A stretch of 64,000 nt of DNA from Tubiluchus corallicola (GCA_030141605.1 JAQGDQ010000133.1:62001-126000); one strand, 5' to 3'. Counted from the stretch's first letter, positions 41,389 through 54,706 are shown. Notes: generated by a model from the letters alone, not told the origin. Program-made: numbers and translations.

Positions 41389-43893
41389 GTAAGTTGTAGT
41401 GAATATGCACTAAGCTTCGCTAAAAATATTCTGAACTTTTTTTAAAGGTATAACAGGTTCTTTCCGTTTAATAACAATTTCAGAAGACACCAATGTTGTA
41501 AGTTTACAGTGCTAGCAACAGTTTATTATAAGTGATACTGTGGCATTTACTGGTAAAAAATTGGAAACATTTTAGTCTGACGTCCCTGTAATCTTCGCAT
41601 TGATGTCACATATATATGTAACTCCTCATTTGCAGTAACGTCTGCACATATCTATTAATCAAGTAAACCGAGCAAAATTATACACATCGGCCAGCAAGCA
41701 GCATTTTAAAATAATTTCTAATTTCCTAATTTCTAGTTTACTACCATTTAAGATTCATTAGAGATTACTGTACTCATTGTAGATGTGTTGAGTGAAAACC
41801 CAGATGATGATGTTGCAACATGCAACCGTGATGGAGGTGATGAAAATTCTGCTAATAACTGTAAGTATAATTGAAATCCTTACTTAAGTTTGAAATCACA
41901 TTACTTCTAACAGCAGTTGCTATGAACTATTAACTTGGATCTACCAAATCAACTGGTGTGTATTCAAAAGAAATTATGTTAATAATTGAAATTAAAAATA
42001 TATTTCAAGGGATATTCAATTTAAAGGCTCAGATTGTGTGAGTTCTGCATGATTTACACATCCATACAGACTGACTTGTAATTGACACCACAACTGGCAA
42101 TGGTTATTTTAAGCAATGGTACTGGGTTTTGAATGTAATAAAAGTTATGACAGACTAGCATTCAATTTGAATGGTCGGAATGAGAATACAAAAACAGAAC
42201 CCTAGAGCGCTTACAATACAGCAGCTGTTGCTCAAGATTACTCACTATACACCATCTCATGTATTTAATCTTTAAATTCAAATAACTATCACATGATCTG
42301 ATTTAAATGGTGTAAGAGAGAAAAAAGTCATAAAAGAGTCTAAAGGCACCTTAGTTATCACACCAAATGACCGAGCCATCCCAGTTATCCAGTCAATGTT
42401 CAAAAAATAACTAATTAGATCTTATTCGCTGCAACCAGTAGCTCCAAGTCTGATAACTATTTCAATAAATTTTTGCCATAGACTAGTTGAACTTGACCAA
42501 GTTTATATAATCCCTCGGACTACAATAATGGTATTTTACACATTTCAATTCGTTAGTAATTTGCTTAATATTGCCCCAATACATCTGAAAAGGAAAACGT
42601 AAGGTTAAAGTTTATTTATACTGATAAAATGATTTATCTGATAGCCATTATTGCAAATGTGTGAGTAATAAGTCCAATGGCATGCTAAACTAACAGTATG
42701 TAATTTACTGTTATCCAATGAAAAAGCTTGTGCAACACATTTTTGGTTTCTTTCATAGCAAATAAACCATAAGGTTTAATCCTTGCATTACAGTGGACAA
42801 AGTTATGCAATTTTCGTTACTTTTCCTGTTTTATACTACACTAAGATGATTTCCCCACACTTGCAAATTATGATCTACAAAATATAAAGCGTGGACACGG
42901 GTGTTTACTGATTGCACGTTTGTACATTTTACAATATTTTAGCTGTAGCTGTCATCCCCCAGCGAGCTGCACTGGTACGGGGAGCACAAGTTGTCGAAAA
43001 ACAGCTGAAATATGGTGCAAAAATAGCCAAAAAATTGGAATCTTCCGAAAAAAACAAGAAGTAAGGCTCAGTTTTTCATAAATTATTTGTGAAGCATTAC
43101 AGTTTGTGAAAATGAAAACTAAAATTTACTAATGGTTAAAACAAATTAGCATGCTCACTTAATTTTTTAACAGTTGTTTCCAGGTTGCCAGCTTCCAATT
43201 TTTTCCCAAAAGGTTGTGCTATATTTACCTGCTAGTAATGTAAAGCTGTAATAATGTACATTAATCAATATAAAAAAATTGTAGCTACGTTTTTAACTCT
43301 ATAATACAAAATCAATGGCAATGTCAGTAAATGCCAGGCAAGAATTTACAATTATAACCTATTTCTCCTTACGTGGTTTTTACTATTATTAACATGCTTT
43401 TTTTCTTTTTAAACTCATATTCTGAACATGAATCTGAGACAACAACTGAGAATTTCCACCTAGTGGACTGTTTTTAATAGTCAAACTTTGCATAAATGTT
43501 CTAAATTTCATTTTTAATTTATAACCTGTCTTAGTCCACTTACTCCATTACATTAATTATTCTGAGTTCTAGTTCTTCTGAACTCTAAATTCTCAGCTTT
43601 TTTTACACCAATGGGAAACGGGCAATTTACAATGAAAAAATGTGGTAGGTTCTTACAGTTAAAATGCTTAGAAACCCAAAGGAGTTACTGCCTGTTTCAC
43701 ATAAAATGATCTCCAATTTCTAAGGTTCTAAGCTTATTTAATGGACTGCTTTGTCTTCTGATGCAGATACAAAAAGACACAGTTAGATAGGTCCAACAAG
43801 GTGCGAGCCAACCACCAGCCAAACCATCGCCGTAACAACAATGCAGTGACCCACAGTGGTAGAAGCAATAAGCGCGAGACATGGCGCAGCTAA
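41280..43893 (+). CDS. TP53INP: TP53INP/DOR-family autophagy and nuclear co-regulator protein
   Basis: Family members bind ATG8/LC3 proteins during autophagy and shuttle to the nucleus as transcription co-regulators. Exons 41280-41388, 41783-41860, 42943-43060 and 43767-43893 join in frame to 143 residues. The N-terminus MFTKISSYFWGG parallels human MFQRLSSLF. DGDWVFIDK (residues 27-35) is an LC3-interacting motif of W-x-x-I type (W30, I33) with acidic residues before it, where human TP53INP2 has DGWLIIDL. The C-terminal conserved block starts VIPQRAALVRGAQVVEKQLK (human PARAALLEKAGQ...) and continues through basic LDRSNKVRANHQPNHRRNNN. It is shorter than the human proteins (about 220-240) because the acidic middle is reduced. 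The acceptor 3 bases before the ATG implies a separate leader exon. The gene is tail to tail with the BtpA gene. Confidence 0.85.
41783..41860 (+). CDS. TP53INP: TP53INP coding exon 2
   Basis: Encodes an acidic linker, DVLSENPDDDVATCNRDGGD and a few more residues. The acceptor is CATTGTAG|ATGTG and the donor AACT|GTAAGT. It is placed by phase rather than by strong homology. Confidence 0.75.
42943..43060 (+). CDS. TP53INP: TP53INP coding exon 3
   Basis: Encodes SVAVIPQRAALVRGAQVVEK through SSEKNK, the first half of the C-terminal conserved block. The acceptor is TATTTTAG|CTGTAG and the donor AAGAA|GTAAGG. Confidence 0.85.
43767..43893 (+). CDS. TP53INP: TP53INP coding exon 4
   Basis: Encodes KYKKTQLDRSNKVRANHQPN through NKRETWRS, then TAA. 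The acceptor is GATGCAG|ATACAA. Confidence 0.85.
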
Positions 43894-44403
43894 GATTCAT
43901 ATCTCCTAGAAAATGCCTCGCTGCTGTTTGGAGTGTTATTTATGTTGTCTTATAACTGAGGGATTTTAACCTTAAGCCTGCATGTAGTTAGCTCGACTGC
44001 TTCGAAGTATCTAGATAGATTATGATGGTATCTATAGTTTTTAGTTACTAGCTTATAATTTTACCTTTGGATGTTGGAGTATGTTGACTTTGTTGTGTTT
44101 GTATTATATACTTAATATTCTCATGCACATGAACTGAGATAAAAAGGATGCATGTTACTGGGATGCACGGAAGTGATTCATTTATCTCGTGCAAAAGACG
44201 AAAGGTGCTCTCGTGCCCAATGTGTTCGCAAAACAGGCATCATTTTATTGAATTCAGATCTCAGGAAGAGTTCTTTGGAAACCTTATTTATTCTATAGTT
44301 ATATATACATACATACATGCATAGCTGTTTAATTATACATGTTACAGTTGATGACATATTTCAGAACAAAGTTTACTACATATTAAGTTGTTTAGTAACA
44401 CTG

Positions 44404-44450
44404 AATAAAATTGATAAAATCACCAATATTTGAGTCATTTCATTAATAAA
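44404..44450 (+). terminator. TP53INP poly(A) signals
   Basis: AATAAA occurs at 44404-44409 and again at 44445-44450, giving a 3' UTR of about 0.5 kb after the stop at 43893. No other gene lies in 43894-44962. Confidence 0.55.
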
Positions 44451-44962
44451 TAAAAGTTTGTGAAATATTCAGCCTATTGAAATAAGTGCAATGGATTTCG
44501 TTATACTGTTATTCTCCAAATAACAGCAAAAAGTGTGTATTACACAAATACTGATAAGACATCAAGAATATGATTAGCAAACCTGTAGTACCACTTCGTA
44601 TATTTAATATTTCCGTCTCCTCATGTTAATATACAGCAATACATTTCGTTGCTTCTGTTATTTTGTGGTATGCAACTATATAGTTTGCATTACACTGCAC
44701 TTGCCGTAGCTTGCTTGTAACAAGCCTTCTCTTGTTTCGTGTCTTACTGTCAAAAAAATTTCCAGGCACATTTCATCAAAATGCGTGTAATTATGGGTTT
44801 GTTGCATCAAATAACCTTCAAAAAATTGTGGAATTAAAGTATTTTTATATTTCACAACCGCATTATTTATGCCGTTAAATCCAAGAAAATATTACCAAAG
44901 GCATAAATTGCGCTCAAAACTTACAGAGCAAATTAAATTATATCATGGTTCTTTTTGAATAA

Positions 44963-45150
44963 CTACCGAAACAAATTAACTTTGCTCATGAAACTATCTA
45001 ACCTACTCTCAGACAACTCGTTTGCCCAATGTCCTCCATGTTTGAAAGAAGAACCAATGATTAGCGCTGCCGCTTCTGTGAATAGATGGACATTTTCTTC
45101 TTTTACGCCAGATCCAATGATGACTGGTAAACTCACAGCATTGCTGACAG
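44963..45150 (-). CDS. BtpA-family exon 6
   Basis: Encodes AVSNAVSLPVIIGSGVKEEN to the C-terminal ...SKVNLFR and a TAG stop. The acceptor is CCGTTTAG|CTGTCA. Confidence 0.87.
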
Positions 45151-48100
45151 CTAAACGGAACCAAAAACACGACAATAAACAGCAATAAAACAGTTCAATT
45201 TAATAACAAAGTAAAATTTACCACACCATATACATAGCAAATTATTGGCCTATAAGATGCAGAGATTTATGCCACACAAATTACATCTCAGAAGCCACTG
45301 TTTGTTGCCACTATTATATGTATTTTGAAATGCTACAATTACATGTACTGTATTGGTGCCTAAATGTAAATATGCATGTTGAAAGACCTGCTATTTGCTG
45401 TTATTATACACCAGTTTTGTAATAAATTTGCAATACGTCAAAACAATGTCACGTGACGGAAAATGGATTTGCTATTATGTAAATTGTGCAATAAAACCAT
45501 GCACTAGTATGCACACATTTCAAACAAATTCTGCAATTTGTCAACAGTGTCACACGATCAGTCCATCAATAGTAGAGTGACATTGTGTGTCTGTTGTTAG
45601 CATTCGCTAAGAGGCGTGTACTGTCTATGTTTGATCTTACTAGTAATAATTCATGTAATCTCTAATGGTGTATGATAAAAAAATCATGCTTAATTTTCTT
45701 CCAGTAACATTGCATTTGTGACAATACACCTTTTGGCAGCAATATCCATTATACCAATAGCTGAAAATTTAAATTTACTAACTCATAACATTGCTGAATA
45801 TTTACTGCACATGTTTAGCAACTGAAGTTAAGCTGCACTAATTCTGGTAATTGAATGAGTGGGTGACTCATGCTCAACAGTTTCATATGCCATACTGTTT
45901 TGTGAGCATTTGTACACGTATGATTGTGTCTGAGATATTTCTGCTAGCTTAGTGTCTGCTGTTAGGTGTTCATCCTTAGTAATGAAGGTTCCGCCGTAGC
46001 TATTTACATTACATAGGTCCTGCCACTAAATTCTAAATCCGGGCTTGCAGAGTGCTCAACTGCATAAGAAATGGCTTTGGCTCACCTGTATAAGAATTAT
46101 TAAACATACTTTCCAGTTCAGTTGGATCCGTAGGCTCACCAGTAGATGAACCAGTCAGTATAATTCCATCACTGCCAAAAAACTCAAAGCCCTTAGACAT
46201 TTCAGCCACGTTCACATCTCCAGTAATCGCATGTGAGCTAAAGCAATGAAAATGTTTCAAAACAAAAGTTTACTACTGATAACTTTCACCATTATCTAAC
46301 CTTTCACCTTAAGAAACTTGGCTTAGTTTCTTAGCGATGACGAAAGAGTGACTAAATACATTAGAACGTAAATGAGCCTCCGTTCAAAATTGAAAATTCA
46401 GAAACACATAGTTATGGAAGATAATAAAGGCTTTAAATTTATTTAATTGAAACAGTAACTATAACAATATCCTAGCTGATCTTTACAAAAATTTACAACG
46501 AAACTTACAACCAACTTGAAGACACAAAGACTTTACCAGTGTTTCTTTTTAACGTCAGTGTAAATCAGTATGTGTTCCGCACCGATATATCTCCTATAAC
46601 GCAATAGCGGTCCTGCACAAGCATTCATTTGACCTTCATCGGCAATGTGGCCATACGCAAAACCCTCACACCTCACAAAATCTAAGCCTGTTCAAACAAA
46701 AACCGATCTTTGAGACATTTAAGAGGTCAAAAGATTAACATTATGATACAATATAAAACTAACTAACAAAAAAAAACTACAAAATGGCTTTTAACAGAAT
46801 AAAATAAAAATTTTGCTAACTGACATTTTAAATACCCTATAGAAGAGAAGGCTCAAGACTCTGGATGGCTTAATTTAAAATGTATAGCCACTTTTTTGTA
46901 GTAAATATCACACAGTTCAAGCTGACCAGCAAAGTTACTCTGATGAGGTATGTACCAATAAAAAACACCCTATCAATGAAGCGTCAAATGTTTGCTTTAT
47001 AACTTAGGTTGCAGGTTCTTTGCTAATGAAAACCAAATCACAATGATTTTACATTTAACGTGCCATGGAGCTTCAGCTTTGATTTCATTCATTATAAATT
47101 GCAATCTATGAGTAACTTTTTGCTCCAAAGATAAATCATAATCATAAACCGAAATTTTTAAAACATAGTGATAGTGGTGTGCTATAGCTTTTGTACTATG
47201 TTGCGTGTTGCTGTGCTGTACACTTACACTTCAGTGTTACACTACACGCTATGTTATATTATTGGTAGTAAAAACAGCATGTTAAATAATGAGAGACAAT
47301 AGAATAAAAGCACTAGTTAAAAGTGCACTTAGCCAATGTCTCTTTAATAAACTGCATCAGAGCTCAGAGGATGGAAATGAACTGCGATTGTTAGTTTAAT
47401 TCATGTTACCTGCTCATCTTGTGTGGCTACAAATAAAAAGGTAGAACCAAACTTTAGCTCAAAATACTAAAGACTAAAAGTATAAAAAGAGACAACCTGA
47501 TACAATATGTGGTTGTTAGATAGTTCCCAAAGATGGAAAATGTGGCTTACAGATCTGCTGCAAAACAAGCTTAAACTCTTCCTAGCTAGCTATTTAATTG
47601 ATTAACACGAAAGCAAGGTGCAGAAAATATGTCGACAAATCTAGAGATTAATTTTTGCTAGGGCTAAGAACCAGAAACAGTATCACTGGTAAGAGGATTA
47701 AATTAATTATTACAATGTATATTAATTAGAATTGCAATATTTTGCAACATATTTTGTGCATAAAGCTGGAGCTATAATTACATCTAGTTGTTTCACTGTA
47801 TAATGTTACAATTATGTTAAGTATAATAACAGCCTAATAACATACCTACTTGCAGCTAGTGCCACTGCTAATGCTTGTTTATTTGCTCCAGCTAGAATTT
47901 GAATTCCTAGAGGCAAACTCGGCACGGCTTCTCTAACATTTACGCATACTCTTGTCATTGTGGCCACCGTCTCTGCTCCAACATCATCTGTGCGACAGTA
48001 TGGAACATCATGCATGTTTTCAATGCAGATTCCATCCTGTAAGGGTAGATAAGATGACTAGTATCATTGCAAGGGCTACTGCTGTTCCTACAAACTTATA

Positions 48101-49409
48101 AGAACAGATAGAGGGTTAGAGCAGTAACTGTTTCGAAAGTCAACATTATATGGAGAGATTTCGATTTTTGTGAATGAAGTTTATGGTTAACTAAAACCAT
48201 ACCCATCCATTTTTATAAATAACTAAGCCAATAACACAAGACAAAATATGATAGAATGAGCCTACTATCTATAAATTTTGCCGAAAAAAGACATGTAAAC
48301 TAATATGGAATGCAAAGCATTGTGTTACTCGCTTATTGACCATTTAGCACTGCCAGGGATCCATGTCATCAATATGTTATTTAAAATGTCATTTAACTTT
48401 AGAATACAAAATTACTCTACTGTGTCAAAACTGGCTAAAAACCTATTGCATGAACAACAAGCATGAAACCAGTTTCACGGCGAAACAAATGACTTTACGA
48501 AAGTTACTTTGTAAAATGAGTATGATAGAAAACTCACAAAAATCAGAACTCAAATATGCATTTGACCTAGAAACCAAACTTTGGATTGCAAGTTCAACTC
48601 CATACCACTAATCTTTTCAATCTAACAAGTATTTATGAGTTTCCATGCAATAAAAAAAGTCTTATAAGTTTGAAACGAACCAGAAGCAACCCCTAACACT
48701 CACCAACCCAGCATTCTCATACATGGCTGCTTCGTGAATGGCTAAACTAGTGATTTCTTCTGTTGTAAGCTTAGCATTTGGACTTCCTATAACAACAAAG
48801 CAATTATACTTCTGATACTAGCTTCATACATAAGTTATACACGCAATTACAAGTAAAGAACTGTTAATAATATACACAAATCCAGGAAATACAATAAAGT
48901 CAGCAGAAACTTCAAAAGTCATTCCAACATTGAGCATACTGCAATAATTTTATCAACAGCCTTTTGTTTATCTCTTTTTAATATATTTGGACCTCCAGCA
49001 AGCCAAAATAAAATGTCCACAAGCAATTTTCCTAGCAATCATCCATCCACTCACTTCCCAAACAAGCCAAAAAGTGCAATCAACTGTGCAGTCAACCAGC
49101 TCACCTACTGGGCTATTTATCTAAAAGTGACATTTTTTCTAATTTTATCAATTTCTTGACAACTAAACAAGACCAGAAAACTTCGTCACTGCGCATATTT
49201 AAAATAATTATAGCTGGGTGGATCAGTTTTTTTTAGCTAGGTAAATATCATTAAATTATATCGAATGCCAATAAAAGTTTAGAGATAATTCGTCTACAGT
49301 AAAACTGAGAGAGAAATAAACCCTTACCTGGCAATGCTCTGACATGGATCATCCCAATAACAGACGTTTTCATTCTTCCAAATAAATTTCTGAATGCTTG
49401 ATTTGCCAT
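44963..49409 (-). CDS. BtpA/SgcQ-family TIM-barrel protein, function unknown in animals
   Basis: Exons 49328-49409, 48704-48786, 47850-48036, 46537-46687, 46086-46237 and 44963-45150 join in frame to 280 residues, the family's normal length. Diagnostic motifs in order: GMIHVRALPG (near residue 20), ENMHDVPY, LGIQILAGANKQALAVALA, FVRCEGFAYGHIADEGQMNA, DVKKKHCSHAITGDV, GSDGIILTG and VIIGSGVKEENV. The bacterial and cyanobacterial namesake BtpA is needed to stabilise photosystem I. In nematodes the relative F13E9.13 is uncharacterised, with a predicted mitochondrial location. The N-terminus ANQAFRNLFGRMK has Arg/Lys and no acid, so a short mitochondrial signal is possible. The start is the first in-frame ATG, in context ATAATGG. 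Catalysis is unknown; family assignment is strong. Confidence 0.88.
46086..46237 (-). CDS. BtpA-family exon 5
   Basis: Encodes SHAITGDVNVAEMSKGFEFF through MFNNSYTG. The acceptor is TTGCTTTAG|CTCACA and the donor TACAG|GTGAGC. Confidence 0.85.
46537..46687 (-). CDS. BtpA-family exon 4
   Basis: Encodes LDFVRCEGFAYGHIADEGQM through DVKKKH. The acceptor is TTGAACAG|GCTTAG and the donor CACTG|GTAAAG. No long ORF marks this exon; it was found by homology. Confidence 0.85.
47850..48036 (-). CDS. BtpA-family exon 3
   Basis: Encodes DGICIENMHDVPYCRTDDVG through VALAA. The acceptor is CTTACAG|GATGGA. Two overlapping donors are possible. GCAA|GTAGGT was chosen because it keeps phase with exon 4; the other, AGTAG|GTATGT, would shift frame. 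Confidence 0.82.
48704..48786 (-). CDS. BtpA-family exon 2
   Basis: Encodes SPNAKLTTEEITSLAIHEAA through NAGL. The acceptor is GTTATAG|GAAGTC and the donor GGGTTG|GTGAGT. Confidence 0.85.
49328..49409 (-). CDS. BtpA-family exon 1
   Basis: Encodes MANQAFRNLFGRMKTSVIGM through RALPG. The donor is CCAG|GTAAGG, phase 1. The in-frame TTG at 49454 is preceded by a possible acceptor (TTTGTATAG|ACAATT), which would make the bases before the ATG 5' UTR. Confidence 0.82.
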
Positions 49410-49825
49410 TATTAATGGCCCATGCAAGTAACTTTCCTTAAATTGTCTATACAAATACTTGCATTATAATGTATACCAATAATACCATAATTTAATCAAT
49501 AACTGCTAATGCCAAGCTTATTTCATTTTAACACAACGGTTAAAATATGCAAATAATTTACCACCATTACGACTGGCTAAAATATGAAACCCAAATTTGA
49601 TACAAAACGCCTGTATGCAAATAATTACAGTGCAAATATAATAAATTTTACAATAATCTTTTGAAATGAGCTAAAACACGAACCATTAACAAGAACGCTG
49701 AGTGGCCATTACTCACGTGCTTATGCAGCACAACCGCCACACTCAACCTAGCATAACACATAAACTGAACTACTGTACCTCTCTACTATACCTCATTCTC
49801 TTTCAACAGGGTCACGGCCGTGCAT

Positions 49826-49848
49826 GTTTGTAAACAAAGTCACGTGAT
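49826..49848 (-). promoter_or_regulatory. Forkhead-like and E-box motifs upstream of the BtpA-family gene
   Basis: TGTTTGTAAACAAA (forkhead-type) abuts GTCACGTGAT (CACGTG E-box, close to the TFEB/CLEAR form), about 420 bases upstream of the ATG. Proximity suggests a promoter role for this gene. The actual start site is unknown. Confidence 0.3.
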
Positions 49849-52800
49849 TAGCGTACGTGTGTCACACAAACTTGCTAGCCAATAGTAAGGCAACGTTTGC
49901 TGCCTCGCCCATCTCTACAGTATACTCCAATAGTTATCGCCGCACATGATTGGTCGTTATAAGGTTTAATTGTTGAAACCATAATTTTGCACAGTGCATT
50001 GTCCGTTTGCAGCAAATAAAATCACTTTAGTTTCATAGATTTCTGAGTCTCAGATTATGTAATTATGCTGTACACTATTAAAGTTGGCCCGTTGGACATT
50101 ATGAGCCTGTGACATATCAGCGCTAGAAAGGTTGGGTTTTACATACCCACATACGGCGGATATAAGCCGTGTCAATGCTTTAATTTCAGTTAACCTACCA
50201 TACCGTAAGCAACTACAGCCTTTAGCAGCGAATAATTGTTTATAAAGCCGGTTGGTTCTAGGAGCGAGACTGTATGTCTGACTGTCTGTGGATCGTTGTT
50301 AGATGAATATGTCTAATTTAAATACAAGTTCAGATACAAATGTATGTATAGATGATTTTATGGCAATAAAATTCAACTTACAAAAATTTTAATTATTTTT
50401 TTTCTGAAGCTGAGTCCAATTAGTAAAACAACATTAATATCATGTCGATAATAGACATATTGGTTATCACCCATGGAAATAAAGTTCTCCAATGCATGTA
50501 TAATATATTTGAGCAGGGAAAACGTATAATTTACGATCAATACTGTCACATTCTTGTTACCACGCACAGTTGTAAAAATGCGTATTTCGTCACATGGTCT
50601 TGTATAGGCCTATACTTAGTTTAGAAAACACAATAAAAATTAAATAGTTAAGTGACATAATTAAATATAAATATATGCAATTTTATTTTCTTGGTTAACA
50701 AAAAATAATGAGAATATTTGAAAATTCGGTTATGATTATGACAGTCAAAACAGCAAAGGAATTGAAAAATCGCCACAGGAAATCAATGTCGACATGCAAG
50801 TCAATTTTTATCCAGTTTGTCAATTCTTGGCATCGCCAGAAACAGATTTTCCAACTTAAATCCAATTGGTACCAAACGGCAGCTGGATAGTCGACAAGGG
50901 CGTATTTACCAATGTAGCCAACTAGGCTGTAGTGTAGAATATGGCGCCAAATTTTCAGGGGCGACATATTTTTAGTGGACAAGAATAAAAATTCCTATTC
51001 TTAAATTCTCCTCGGAAAATGAGTGCACTTATGCGTTATGAGGCATGGCTACTTTTGAGCAATTTTGAAAGCGTGTACGTGTACGCCAGCAAGTTATTCT
51101 TTCTTAAATTTTCTGGAAGGTCCAAAAATTACGGACTACCCTTAGAATACCAGAAGTTATAACCAACCACAAGCAAGAAATGGCCTAATGGGTCGGTTTT
51201 TATGTAATTAAGTGCCACACCACAGGCAGATATACGAATTCTGCTTTTGGATAAGCGCTTAATAACGAGCAAGTATAGTTTGCACAGTTAATGTATAAAA
51301 TGTATGACATTACAGTTATTTGCGCAGTCATAGATGAAACATTCATGTAATTAATAATAATAATAATAACCACATAATTACTAAAATAGTAGGCCCATAC
51401 CACAAGAATTGTTCACTAAGTACTGTACCATATACAAACAACCATAGTGGGATGAACAGAACTGAACTAGCAACCTAAGGTTGTCATTAGATCTTGATAC
51501 TCCCGTGATAGTCGAGGAGAATATAGATGCATCTATAGGCATTACAACTCTTTCATTTATCAGAGTCATATTTATTCTGTTGTGCAGATAGCCAACTAAC
51601 GTTGCAACCGACTACTAACGGCTCCAATATCTTTGTGCCGATTATTTTGCAAAACAAAATTTGAAAACAATAAACAAATAAAACAGAAAGTTGCTTGTAA
51701 TCATATTGCGTATGAATCTGAGAGCCAAAATTGCCTTGATTGCCCTTTAATCCAGCTGAAGATCAATCTTTATGTTATACACAACTTGACGTGCTTAGAA
51801 CAACAACATAATTATACTGAAATTAATTCTTCATTAATTCTGTATATATGCAATAGAGATAAGAAATACTTATTTAGCAAAGAAGGCTAGTGCCATACAC
51901 CTACAACAATAGTTGAATAGATTAAGAAAAACAAACATAAATACGTGGATAAAAATAAGTATAAGATATAGCTATAATAAAAAATAACTATAGAATAAAT
52001 ATAAGATATTTTCTGGCCAGGGGTCTCAAATCAGAGATTCCAATCATTGATCTGCCGCCTGCCACCGAATTAAAACTTATGCATTTAAATTAGTATTGAA
52101 ACTAGTATTTAAGTTATTTTATACATTCATTATGCTTATTATGCCTACTAAGTCTCCTATACCAGTGCCCTAGATTGAGAGTGCGTTACTTTGCATGCGG
52201 GAGTACATATTAATTATTTTACTCAAATGCATCTAATCCCCTTTGTACCAACGGAAACTGCATAACCAACCAAGGCTGAGGTGTATTGCTAGGTATTATA
52301 TCTATAACATGGTATATGTATTGATATTTTGCGCCCAAAGAACAAAACACGGTGAACAAAGGCATTTCGTGACACGGCTGTAGAGGCAGCTGCATGAACG
52401 CGAGGCAGGTATATTGAATTCACGCTGTCTGCATAGGCATGTGTGACTAGGAATTAGCAAGGCGTATTCAAGTTTTTGATTACATGCAGAATTTATGAGC
52501 GTGATTAGAGCTATTGATTTTTATTTTCCATGGCGTACTTGGCCTTGGTACAAACAAAATTAAGATATAGAAAATCTGCTATACTTTTGTATCCCTATAT
52601 CAACGGATTCAATTTATCCTTAATTCTTAGTCCTTATGCCATTCAATTCAATTTTAAATGCTATAAATCAGAATTGGATGAACAAATCAACAGGACGCAC
52701 ATGATTAGAACAAGGAAGTAATATCAATTTATGAACTTTTGCAATTTTATTTTAGCTTAAATATTATAACTATTTCTTAGGTACGTGCTGTTCAATTTAA

Positions 52801-53219
52801 AGTAGCACTAATGTAAAATGGGCATTCAGGATAAAAGTAGTCAGATAATACGAATTATTTTTAAATAATGAGGAGATGCGACAGATTACAAGTGATGAAT
52901 GATATTTCTTAATGAGATGATTATTTCGTCTTTATAGAGATTATAGTAATTAAATTATTGTTGATGTGCTAATTATTATAACGCGTTGACGCTATGTTTT
53001 CTTTCACCTGAAAATAGTTGACAGTGGAGGACCGAAACCGGGTGACTTTTCGTTTTCTTGATGTGCTTTTTATCAAAATACTAGATTTTTTTTAATATTG
53101 ATCCGCCACACTCCCATGCCAGTCATTCTGTTTTCATAACCAGAACAGATGACGGCACGCGTCGCACCAATAGTCGCTCGTCCTAATTGCTTAATTACTC
53201 CTCACAAAGCCATATTTAT

Positions 53220-53610
53220 GTGTTCAAAATTATAGCTTAGCAAATGCCTATATATGTGCAGCAACAACTTCACCTGGTATTTACGTTTGCATAAACACAA
53301 GACCATTAAAAGGCTAAGCTCCATGAAAGACACGCAACTTTTATTATAAAATGTACTAGCAAGTGATAATTATTAAAATAGATGAAAAGTTAAACTTGAA
53401 AAGCGAAGCCAGTTGCAGGATTTAAAAAACCATGTTAGTGTGTTCATAATTATAGCCTAGCAAATGCCTGTTCTATTATAGCCTGCTCTATAGCGTGTTC
53501 TATAATCACTATCATTACAACAGCAGTTTCACCTTGTAAGGTACGGTTGCATAAATGCAAAACCATTAAAAGGCCAGACTCAATGAACGATTCACAAATT
53601 TTATTAAAAG
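53220..53610. repeat. Diverged direct repeat, two copies about 215-250 bases apart
   Basis: Copy 1 (about 53220-53350) and copy 2 (about 53438-53610) share TGTGTTCA-AATTATAGC, TAGCAAATGCCT, TTGCATAAA and ACCATTAAAAGGC blocks in the same order. Both end in ATTTTATTA-type sequence. Confidence 0.7.
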
Positions 53611-54579
53611 AAGGCTTTTCAGCTTGTACTGCTGTTAAAAAGCCTCCGTACTGTAAAACATTTTGTTTTTATCAAAAGAGGTCGCCTCATGTTTGCACGG
53701 AAGAGCAGAGCAGCATAATGTACAATTTATTGTACATATTAATAATATCATGGATTTATAATATTGGCGTTGACAGCATAAAATCTCAACATGTAAAAAC
53801 TGTAAGATATAGAAAATCCGTGGGTATAGCGTGTTCTATAATCACAAGTAATGATTATCACGCTTTTCAGAGTTTTCGGTAGGGTGTCAAATTGAACATT
53901 TTATTAAAATATACTCACAGCTTTTTCAAACCAAAAAAAGTAGTGAAAGATCAACAAAAAGACCACTAAATATACGCATCTCCTTTTCATCACTTCAAAC
54001 TCATACTTAATACTGACAGAAGCTAGAACTCATTTTCACTTGGATCAAATTAAAAGTAGAATAAGAAAGTAGCATAGGCTTTCGTCTGGAACACCAACTA
54101 AAATACGTGTAATGTACACTGCAAACTGCACAGTGCAGATAGCATGAAAGACCAAAACATTAATCTTGTGCTTTATTGGTGCAAGCCCAGAATCCAGCAT
54201 TCAATAGCAGGCCTACTTAATGTTGATAATTGTGGCATAACCGGAATCTAGCTTATTATGTAGGGTAATCCTCTGACAGAGATGTCTTAATCACGTTCGG
54301 ATTTAAATACATCCCCCTCTGTGAGTCAGACAGCCAAAATCAGTATGGTCAACTAAACTGACCTAAGTGAGCATTAAACATAATGGTCAAATCAAATAAA
54401 ATCATTTATTTTTCATCCCAATAACAATACATAGAAAGATAAGCATAAATTAAAAAAACAAATGGGAATGGGTGGCGAGGAACATTAGTTATCGAATCAG
54501 CCACCCCCAGCTGAGTATTAAATTAATATTATGCAGTGCTGTAAATACATATTAATTGTATATAAACTGAAGTATACGG

Positions 54580-54619
54580 ACACACACGCACACGCACACG
54601 CACACGCACACGCACACGC

Positions 54620-54706
<87 letters not shown>
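54580..54706. repeat. (CACACG)n(CA)n(TA)n microsatellite
   Basis: CACACG units at 54580-54630, pure CA to about 54690, then TA to 54706. The 65-codon ORF across it is an artefact. Confidence 0.95.

Larger units (their letters stand above)
41389..43766 (+). other. TP53INP coding introns
   Basis: Introns at 41389-41782, 41861-42942 and 43061-43766. They are AT-rich, and no repeats or other genes were recognised. Confidence 0.75.
45151..49327 (-). other. BtpA-family introns
   Basis: Five introns: 45151-46085, 46238-46536, 46688-47849, 48037-48703 and 48787-49327. All are AT-rich. A small hairpin TAAGAAAC/GTTTCTTA lies near 46310-46335. No nested gene was recognised. Confidence 0.75.

Noticed and set aside
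49410-49454. Upstream in-frame extension of the BtpA-family exon 1 starting at a TTG
   Set aside because: The first codon is TTG, not ATG, and a possible splice acceptor lies inside it. The ATG at 49409 has a better context.
50695-50982. A Trp-rich 95-codon ORF on the minus strand
   Set aside because: Starts at TTG, no homology recognised, and overlaps a plus-strand ORF of similar quality.
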